Source: Megascapheus bottae
Lineage: Eukaryota > Chordata > Mammalia > Rodentia > Geomyidae
Direction of reading: 5' to 3'
DNA: 64,000 nucleotides
NCBI GenBank assembly: GCA_024803745.1
Contig: JANJXV010000013.1
Span: 11,036,001 to 11,100,000 of the forward strand
Each line of letters opens with the position of its first letter. Position 1 is the stretch's first letter. Under the pieces are notes generated by a model, which searched no databases, had not been told where the DNA came from, and was given only the letters and a program-made list of their open reading frames with translations. This document shows, piece by piece, positions 55,612-64,000 of this stretch. Position numbers and translations under genes: made by a program.

Positions 55612-58588
55612 TTCAGAGTCTTAACCAATCCTTGTGAACTTCCTGTCAGTCTGTTTGGAGTGGTGGGGTGCAGAGTGGTGGCCTCTCATTGGTGGCCTTA
55701 CTTCCCTGATGTTATAAGACACTTCTGAGAGCTCAACCCCCCCCCCAATTTCAGAAGCATGACCCCAAATGGTAGGAGAGAAAACAGTGGACACTAAGGG
55801 TGTTCCCAGAGACTCCTGGTGTGAAACGACCCTCTGACAAAAGGTAAGAAGCCTTATGGAGGTGCTACTACTGTGCTTACTGTGCTCCCCATCTTACAAA
55901 TGAGGAATCTAAGAGCCTCTAACATGGTCCAAAGTCAACCTGGAGAAACTGAAAAGCCAGTGTGCTCCATCATCTATCATCAGAAGTTTTCTGTGGCTCT
56001 TCTGGCCTTGGCCAGGCCATGATAAACCCCACACATAGTTCTGTGGTTGCCCACACGGGCCTATTCATAGTCAGCAGGAAGCAGGGACTCCCCCTAACTG
56101 AGTAGTGGAAGGCCTGTTCCCCAAGCACCTGGTGTCACAAGCTCTCCTATTGTTAGCTAAATGGTCTCAGCACTGTGTTTGATTCACCAGAAATTATCTT
56201 ATTCCATTTTTTTTCAGTCTACAATATATAGGCTATGATGACTCCATTAGGCAGATGGGGAAACTGAGGCTCAGAGAGATGAAGTGATTTCCCCAAGATT
56301 TAGGCACTTCAATGCCTTACTCTGTTGTAGCTTCCTTATCTTGATCTGGTGCACCCAGACAAGAGCAAGGCCTTCGGAGCCACACACATCCAGCGTTAAA
56401 CCCCAGCCTCCCTCATGGTGGGCAGTTCATATCTCTTGGCCTCAATGTCCTTATCTACAAAATAGGGGCTGCTCACAAAGTAGGATGACAACAGGGATCC
56501 AGTGTAGCATCTGATACGCACTTGGTGTTCCTAGATGGCCATTCACTGTCTCCTCTCCCACTACCAGGGCTCATGCTTCCCAAGCTGGGCAGAGGGGTAG
56601 TATTGATGGAGTCCCCAGAAGAGTCTTTCCAGATGAGTGACGTGAGGCCACCAATAATGAGCCAAGAGAGGAGATACCTGTGCCTACTTGTATCCACTGG
56701 ACTTCGTGATCCTCCATGAAGCAATGGCATCCATTGCTCTTCTTAAAACTGAGTACAGGCTGTAATTACTTCAGTGAGTAGGATGTGATATTGCATAAAT
56801 TCACAGACTTAGTCTTAAACAGTGTAGTGATTTCCACCAAGCCACAGGCTCCATATTGTAAGGAAGCTCAAGTCACATGAAGAGGTCACCACATAAGTTC
56901 TAGTTAACAGCTCAGCTAAGAGTCAGGTTCAACTGCTGGAAATACAAATAAACATCTCTTAAGTGACCCCAGCTTCTTGTCCCAGGTTAACATCCAGAGG
57001 GTTGAGGCCAACCCCTCTCTGCCCACCTCCACACACACCAGCTCTGTCCAAATTCAAGCTTGACAACAAAATAAGTGTCATTGTTTCAAAGCACTAAATT
57101 CCTGTTACCCAGCACTAGGTAAAAGGGACATTCCTCTTGTTCCTCTGTAGCCCAGAGTCACCTCCAGCCAAGCCACCACCAGCTGGATTTCCACCAGCTG
57201 ACTCACCAGCCAGGTACAAGCCAGCTTCTCTTCTGTGCCCCACCTCAGCTTACTGGCATGACCTCTATTGGGTCTTCGTGCCCAGTTTTATGCCTACCAG
57301 GCTTATCCAGTTCTGCGGTCCTTGTGCCTTTGGGCAAGTCACCAATCCTTGGTACTAAATCCTCCTATGTCAAATAGGATTCCTAACAATGCTGGTCAGG
57401 GATTTGGTGTTTTAGCAAAGTTCCCAGCACATGGAAAGGGCTCATGAGGGCAGGAATGTGAGGCTTAGGAGAAAGGAAGAGGTTAGCCACCTTCAGGGGT
57501 GGAGGAGGAGGTGTGAGTTTTCAGGGGTAGGGGACTAGGAAGAGAGAAGCTCTGCCTGGGTCTGAAATGTGATGGTCCTAGCTCTGTGCACCCCAGAAGG
57601 AACTACCCATGAACTGCTCACACACTGGCCCTGGGCCAGGGGATGGAGGAGGAGGGGCGGGAACTATACCAGAAGCAAGGTGGGCACCTAAAGTCTGGTT
57701 CTGGGACTTCTCAGAAGCCAAGAGGCCCCTTTTTCTTCCAGCTGAGGATTCAGACCCTATCTAGAGAGATTAAGTCACTGGAGACTCCCAGACCAGAGAC
57801 ATCCTTATCAGCCATGTCTGGGGTAGTTGGGAATGTAAACTCTCCCTCAGCACAGCCCTGGGAAGACACAAAGCAGATGTGGGGGACGGGCTCCTCCCTG
57901 GTTCTCCTGCAACCCTAAGGGCCAGAGCCAGAGGAAGGGAGGCCAGCCACCTCGGGTCCCCTCATTCACACTGGAATGTGTGTGTCTCGCTTCAAGTCTC
58001 ATTTGGGTTTCAGTCAACATCACGTTGGCCAAGATGCCCCAACAGAGGAACATAGCATGCTAACCGATATGCTTGGACAATCCATGACCAGGTCCTTGCA
58101 CCTCTGAGCATTCTTCACGAGCCCGGCGCTGCTGAGGTGATGTGGAGGATGAGGTGGAGAACTCAGTTCATATCCACAGCAGTACCATAGAGAAACATGG
58201 TTTCTATTTCCATCTTGCAGAAGAGGAAATCAGGACACAAGGAGGCCAGGGGACAAGTGTTCGTGCCATGCAGGACAGAGCTGCCACCAGCACAGAGCTG
58301 TAGGCTGATCTCCGCCAGTTGAGTGAGACTGGTGAGCTTTAAAGGCAACACAGGAAGCGCTAGGGATACAGTGAATGCTCCACAAAGGACTAGGGCCTAC
58401 TGCCCAACTCATCCACAGTCCCCAAGGGCTCCACATTGTCTTGTCCCCACCCTTTGTCCTGGAGCTTGGGACCCGATTGTACCAGGTGAGGCTCCATCTG
58501 GCTCTGCTACCCAGTGGAGCGCTTTCCCAGGATCCTGAGGTGCCATGGTGGTATCAAAGCAGTGTCTCCCCCCTGCCAGGAACAACCC
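55612..58588. other. Intergenic, no dimeric SINE, no gene recognised
   Basis: About 3 kb of unique-looking sequence with MIR-like phrases near 56395-56470 ('cctcaatgtccttatctaca') and 57335-57440. I see no coding signal. Confidence 0.4.
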
Positions 58589-58710
58589 AGGAGAAAGAGT
58601 GTGGGCTTTGGAGCCAGAGTTTCAGTCTTGGCTCTGCCCCCACTTGCAAAGTGATTCTCAGTAAAGACTTTGCCCTTTGGCTATAGTTTCTCCATCTGAG
58701 AAACAGAGTA
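58589..58710 (+). repeat. MIR SINE
   Basis: 'gtgtgggctttggagccaga', 'cagtcttggctctgccccca', 'ctatagtttctccatctgag' follow MIR order. Confidence 0.7.
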
Positions 58711-58914
58711 AGGCCCCAAGGGCCTTCAGCTCTGGCATTCTAGATCCTCCATGGACACACAAGGCTAATATGAGCAGTTTGCTGATGTATCACACAAAAA
58801 TGCAAGCTTGGGGACTGGGAGACTATGACAAACTTGTCTGGGGGCCCTCCTGGGGAAGGAGTTGCTTGATTAACAACCAAATGGAAAATAAATATCTTCT
58901 TCTCTGTTCCTCCT

Positions 58915-59025
58915 TTCCTCTCTCCCCCTCCTTTCCTTTCTTCTCTCCCTTCCCTTCCTACTGTATTCCCTCCTTCCCTCCCTCCCTCTCTTCCTTCCTT
59001 TCTCCCTTCTTTCTTTCCTTCCTAT
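58915..59025. repeat. Pyrimidine-rich CCTT/CTTTC tract
   Basis: Over 100 bp nearly all C and T on the + strand. Confidence 0.85.
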
Positions 59026-60324
59026 TTGTGAACCCAATAAGCCCTGGTCCTGCACCAAGGTACTCTGGGATGGTGTGAGGGTGGGGCTGTATGTTTCATG
59101 GGTTGGGGGCATAGGATGAGACTCAGTGATCCATTTGGGGGAACACTTTGGAAGAGATAATTCCTGAGGAATGAGGAACATTTACCAAGAAGATGAGAAC
59201 GAGAGTAAGGTGGGGGAGAGGGAGGGAAGAGAGGAAGCTGGAGGGTGTAGAATGGTATCCTGTGGCAATGGCTGGGACAAGCCCATGGAAGAAAGCAGCA
59301 AGAGCAAGTAGGACATAACAAAGGACTTTCAACACCAGATGGAGGAGATAGGGAGCTATGGAAGGAATCTGAGTAGAGGAGGGTTGTGATCAGAGCCATA
59401 CATCCAAAAGAGGTCTGTGAGATGACCACAACGGGTGAGATGGATGGATGGATGGATGGATGGATGGGAGACTGAGAGGATACAGATCTGAAGATGCAGG
59501 GAGGATGTGAACCCCACCAAAGGTAGGCAAGCAGGGCAGGGCCACCCTAGAGATGAAGGAATGCCCTTGGGAAGGGCATGGCTGTGAGGCAGTCGCACCT
59601 TAGGTGTCTGGCTGGTTTGGGCACAGAGGGAGTGATGGTGCCTATCCCTATGAACAACAGAGGGTAGGCAGGCTCAGGCAGCAAGCTCTGCTTAGGACAC
59701 ACTAAGCAGAGTTTTATGGTGGCTGGGCTCTAAGCTCTGGCCTGACCCTGGGAATTCAGGCCCAGGTCAAGAGGGAGGCTGCGGGAACTGAGATAAGAGA
59801 GACAGTGACAGGGGCCATTAGAGGGGAGTGCTGGCGGGGGTGACGGCAGCAAGGAATGGAATGGATGTGCAAGGCACCTTAAAAAGAGGCCTTAGCAGTG
59901 CTTATGGACTGCTTGGCCTAATGTCAGACTCCTCCTATCACTGAATTTCAGATGCCTCTCTGATCCAGAGCTAAGGCATGGCTAGAGGCCTTAGTATTTG
60001 TTCAAAGAACAAGTGTACAGACTGCAGTGGCCAAAGATCTGGTTCTGTCCTCTCTAAGTGTCCACATGTAGCCCTGCTGAGCTCACCATCCAAATTGTTG
60101 GTGTAGAGTCAATCTCCAACTCCAGCTCTCCCCCTCCCCAACCCTTAGCATGTGGGCACTAGGAAGAAGGGCCCACAGACCTAGGCGTCTCCCCTCCTGT
60201 CTCAGGATGTGAGCCAGCTCGGTGGCAGCAAAGCTCATAGGCCCAGAGATGGGCTACACAGCCTGCTCTCTGCAGATTTTGAATGCAGAAAGAAAGCAGT
60301 GGGTGCCAAACTTTCAGACAGCCA
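59026..60324. other. Intergenic, old repeat plus GGAT microsatellite
   Basis: (GGAT)n at 59440-59467. The text before it (59240-59400) looks like an old dispersed repeat ('ggtgggg', 'gagggttgtgatcagagcc'). No gene. Confidence 0.45.
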
Positions 60325-60390
60325 GCCTTCCCTTCCTTCCTTCCTTCCTCCCTCCCTCCTTCCGTCCCTCCATCCCCTCTCTCTTCCTTT
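60325..60390. repeat. (CCTT)n-like pyrimidine tract
   Basis: CCTT and CCCT units, directly before an antisense SINE-like repeat. Confidence 0.85.
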
Positions 60391-60394
60391 TTTT

Positions 60395-60672
60395 CTTTCC
60401 TGGACCTCTCATTTGCTGGACAGGTGCTCTACCACTTGAGCCACACAATAGCCCTTTTCTGCTTTAATTACTTTGGGGATAGGATATTCACACTTTGCCT
60501 AGATGTACCTGCTGAGAGCCTTTTATTTGCAGGTTCCTCACATCTAGGATAACAGATGGGCACCACTGCACTAAACTTTCATTAATTGACATAACTTGCC
60601 TTAGTTAGCCTTCAACATTGATCCCTCTGATTGCTGCTCCTGAGTAGCTAAAGTTACAGGTGTATATCACCA
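60395..60672 (-). repeat. B1/ID-related repeat, antisense
   Basis: 'ggtgctctaccacttgagcc' at the left, 'ctgctcctgagtagctaaag' + 'ttacaggtg' at the right. Same layout as 22835-23123. Confidence 0.6.
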
Positions 60673-61199
60673 CACCCTCTTAACCTTTCTTTGCAACGTG
60701 CTGAACATGACCACATGGCCACTGTCACCCCCAGAGTCCTCTGTGAGGCAGAAAGAGCAGGGAGAACTGTCATACAGATGCAGAGTCTGCCACGTAAGAA
60801 GTGGCAGAGCCAATGCCTGAAACTCCACAGGGACTTCTGATCAGACACTCTACTTGTTTCAGAGATGACATCTTGTCCTCGGGTCCCCAGGGAGATGGAC
60901 AAAGCCCAGAAGAGGAGAAATACAGGAGTACTGAGTGAGCATGGCAAGCCACCTGCCTCTGCCAGCACTGCTGTGAGATTCTTGCCCTCTTAGCCCAATG
61001 ACCAGTGCTCTGCTACCTTCCAGGGCTTTTAAGGCCTCAGTGGCCAGCTCTGCAGCTCCTCTTTCCACTCTTCTCTTTGTGCCTAGGAACTCCTGTTATA
61101 TGTTCTCCTCTGTGTTCTTCAGTTGACCAGGCTTCCAGCAACGTGGCCTTTTCACCTACAAAAGCCCTTAGTTTAGAAGGCACTTCTCAAGTCCCAGTT
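60673..61199. other. Intergenic, nothing recognised
   Basis: No nameable feature. Confidence 0.4.
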
Positions 61200-62280
61200 T
61201 CTTCCAGGTCAATAATTTTGGTGTCGTTACCAAACTGGGTAACCATCACCAAAAGCAAATTTAGAATATTCATATCACCCTCTCCTGCGACCCTAGACCC
61301 ACAGGCAGTCACCCTCCCCACTTACACAGCCCCTGATCTATCTCTACTGATTTGTGTATTCTCTATATTTCAAGCAAATGGAATCATGCTCATATGCCCT
61401 TTTGTGACTGGCTTCTTTCAAGTACAATAGGTTTTCAAGATTCAGAGATACTGTAGCATGGATCCAAATTTTATTGGGTTGCCAAATAATGTTCTTTTGT
61501 ATGGCTGGTACATTTCCCCATTTTTGTTGTTATAAATGGTCTAAATGTTCATGCTATGACCATTCATGTTTATGAGGTTTTGTGTGGGTATATGTTTTCA
61601 TTTCTCTTTGGAAATTTACTGAGAGCGAAACTGCTGGATCATATGTAGCTTTAACCTTTTGAGAGACTGCCAGACCGTTTCCCACAGGGGCTTTACCATG
61701 TCACATTTTCACTGTAGTGTAGTAGGATTCCAGCTTCTGCACATCCTCATTGATGCTTTTCATTACAGTCATAGGAGTGGTGTGAAATCATGTCTCACTG
61801 TGGTTGGAGTCTGGCATTTGTCTGGTGGCAGTGATGGTAGCATCTTCCCTAGTGCTTTGTGGACTTTCATAAGATCTTCTTTGGAGAAATGTCTTTCTAG
61901 ATATTTTGCTCATTTCTAATTAGTGTACTTATTCTTTTATTATTTTAAGTATTCTTTATTCTAGACAGCAATCTCATTAGATACACGACGCACATGTTTT
62001 CCTATTCTGTGGGCTCTTTACTCTCTAGTTGGTCTTCATTTTTATAATATCCAATGCATGCTTTTTGTAACAGATCCAATGAACCATTTCAACTATATTT
62101 TCTCCTAAGCATAGCATTGTTTTCTTTCTTACATTTAGGTTTCAGATACAATTTCAGTTCATTTTTGTATATGGTGTGAGGTAAGGGATTGATCTCATTC
62201 ATTTGAGTGTGTTTATCCAGTTGTCTCAGCATCCGTTATTGAAAAGCATACTGAATGAGATGTGCAACACTGTTGAAAAT
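61200..62280 (-). repeat. Old L1M-type LINE 3' portion, antisense
   Basis: A long colinear run of antisense L1 phrases: 'caagcaaatggaatcatgct', 'tgtgactggcttctttcaag', 'atgttttcatttctctttgg', 'ttgagagactgccagaccgt', 'tttttgtatatggtgtgagg' and 'tatccagttgtctcagcatc'. It is decayed and non-coding. Confidence 0.85.
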
Positions 62281-64000
62281 TGATTATCTGCAAATACATC
62301 CTTCTCCTTGAATTCAAGCATGGCTTCTTCAAGGAAGCCTTGGCTGTTACCCTCCCCATCCTGACCCCATTATACCCCGTTTCCTTGTATGTGTATAAAC
62401 ATGTAGGTTCTGCCACGGGCTATAAGCTGTATTTATCTAGGTAATAGAGCATCACAAGCTATAAAATGTTTTTCTAATTTATAAGTGACTCATACATAGC
62501 ACCACAAACTATAAACTATATTTATATGCATATAGTCTGGAGGATATGGCTAAGGTTCAAACCCCAGCTCTGCCTCTTACTTTCTAGTTCTATATCCTTC
62601 AACCCTCTGTACCTCAACTTCCTCATATATAAATCAAGGACTCACTGACAACAGAGATCTGCCCTAAGTATATGGGAGATACACAGCATTCCATAGTAAG
62701 CACCAACGTGGGAGCTTCTATTCACCATGCCATTCCTTAGCCTAAATTCTGAGGATAGGCACCCTGTCTTTCTCAGCTTCACCAAGGGCTCTTGGTGCCC
62801 ACTGTGCCTGGCTGGGAGCGGGGGTGCTGAGTGCATACTTGCTGGATTAATTCATGAACAGAGGCGTGCATGTGTGTATGCAGGAGCGAGGCAGCTCTTG
62901 TTGTTCGCCTTGTGGCTTCCCTGGAACCCTTAGGAAATAAGAGTTTTGGAGTCGTGGGTAAGTTTTTCTCTTTTCCTCTGTTTGAATGCAGACTCCTCAC
63001 TCTTGAACAAAGAGGAACCCAATTTATAAAAGTGATTGAGGTTGTTCCTGTGGTCGAAGCCAGGGTGAGGCCCAGAATCCCCTTATGAGAAGTCGCAGTG
63101 TTCCCCAGAGGCTATTGAACACGGTAGGAAAACTGCTTTGGAGCTGTGATCTCTGTGTTCTGGGGCTGGGAGATGCTGTGATTCACAGGCAGCTGACGTC
63201 TGAAGCTCTTAATTCAGCCCAAATGCTGGAGGTTTGTGTCCTGAGGCATGGAGGCAGCAGAGGACTCATTCCAAAGAGAACACTCTTCAGCCCACAGAAG
63301 AAGAGCAGGAGTGAACACCCTTCTCTTGTCTTCTTCCCTTAGCCTACTGATCTATACTTGGATTATTCTTGGATCCTGGGACCCCTTTCCTCCTGCCCAC
63401 CCTGTCCACCCCGTCACTGACCCAGTTTACACCCAATCATGTCGCCTCCATGTCCTTGTTCCTCTCGGAGACAATCCTCTAGAAGCCTAGAAAGGTGAAT
63501 CAATAACCCAGGTCATGGTAGATGGAAGACTTGAACTGTAGACTCTTGAACTCATGCCCAGACTCTGCTCAACAGCTGTCTCCAGAGCACTGACAGAGAA
63601 GCACAGTGACTAGGGGCAGGACCAGATCAGGTCACCTTGCCCTGTGACCCAGAGAAGATTGAAAGCCCCAAAGGAAGTTCCAGGACAAGTCTCCAGGAGA
63701 GAGAACCATGACTGATTTTCCCAGGGCCAGGGATTGTATTGCCTAGGGGAAGGAAGGGCGGAATCTCTGGTTAATTGATCAAGAATAACATCTGTAGGGT
63801 TAGGCATGTCTGTTCAAATGTATGTCAACCTTTCCAAAGACCTCCATGTGCCTCAGTTTCCCCTCTCGGCGCCCCCCCTGCCCCCACCCCCGTCTCCCAC
63901 CATAATACCATAATACCTACATTGCTGAGGTCTGTGCAGACAAAATAAGAGAAAGCCCTTAGGCCCTTGATGAGTATGCAGCTGTCACAAAGAACCACTC
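62281..64000. other. Intergenic, MIR-like remnant, otherwise nothing recognised
   Basis: 'aaaccccagctctgcctctt' + 'actttctagttct' and 'gtacctcaacttcctcatat' at 62555-62640 are MIR. The rest to the window edge shows no gene. It should lie towards Emsy if human synteny holds. Confidence 0.5.

Noticed and set aside
58870..59429. Minus-strand frames of 103-135 codons
   Set aside because: Driven by the pyrimidine-rich tract at 58915-59025 and low complexity around it.

Overview
This window is vertebrate nuclear DNA, almost certainly from a rodent. The genes are split by GT-AG introns. The interspersed repeats are rodent-type: B1-like (7SL-derived) modules fused to ID-like (tRNA-derived) modules, rodent L1 tails, old L1M, MIR and MaLR remnants, and many CA microsatellites. 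The B1-ID wording ('gagatctgaggat', 'tctccaattaacca', 'gctcaagtggtagagc') is what I associate with kangaroo rats, pocket mice and pocket gophers (Geomyoidea). That lineage call is an inference from memory.

Layout. From 1 to 7124 (+) lie the last five coding exons of a receptor guanylyl cyclase. It is most likely olfactory GC-D (rodent Gucy2d, the orthologue of the human pseudogene GUCY2EP). The reading frame is open and the catalytic residues are present. From 7.1 to 18.5 kb is an intergenic spacer with SINEs. From 18.5 to 19.26 kb is a CpG island with a TATA-like box, duplicated GGGGCGTGGCC boxes, a likely non-coding first exon and a 13-codon upstream ORF. From there to about 31.94 kb is Lrrc32 (GARP, + strand), with coding exons 23632-23718 and 28084-29991. 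The predicted protein has 664 residues, followed by a 1.9-kb 3'UTR with two AATAAA signals and a miR-142-3p-type 8-mer. From 32 to 64 kb I find no gene. That part is SINE clusters, L1 fragments, a MaLR LTR split by two SINEs, an unidentified AT-rich block that may be a retrocopy, and a few repeat-poor stretches.

Gucy2d followed by Lrrc32 in the same direction matches the human 11q13.5 order GUCY2EP-LRRC32-EMSY read backwards. The right half of the window should therefore be the Lrrc32-Emsy interval, known in human for immune-disease association and distal Treg enhancers. The two genes are not functionally linked as far as is known. GC-D makes cGMP in a subset of olfactory neurons. GARP tethers latent TGF-beta on regulatory T cells and platelets.

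I found no undescribed multi-gene system. The most useful new observations are: very short, 5'-truncated L1 insertions with perfect target-site duplications; a SINE subfamily with a shared internal duplication; a target-site duplication proving that a CT/CA microsatellite lies inside a SINE insertion; the Lrrc32 uORF; and the miR-142-3p site placed between alternative poly(A) signals.
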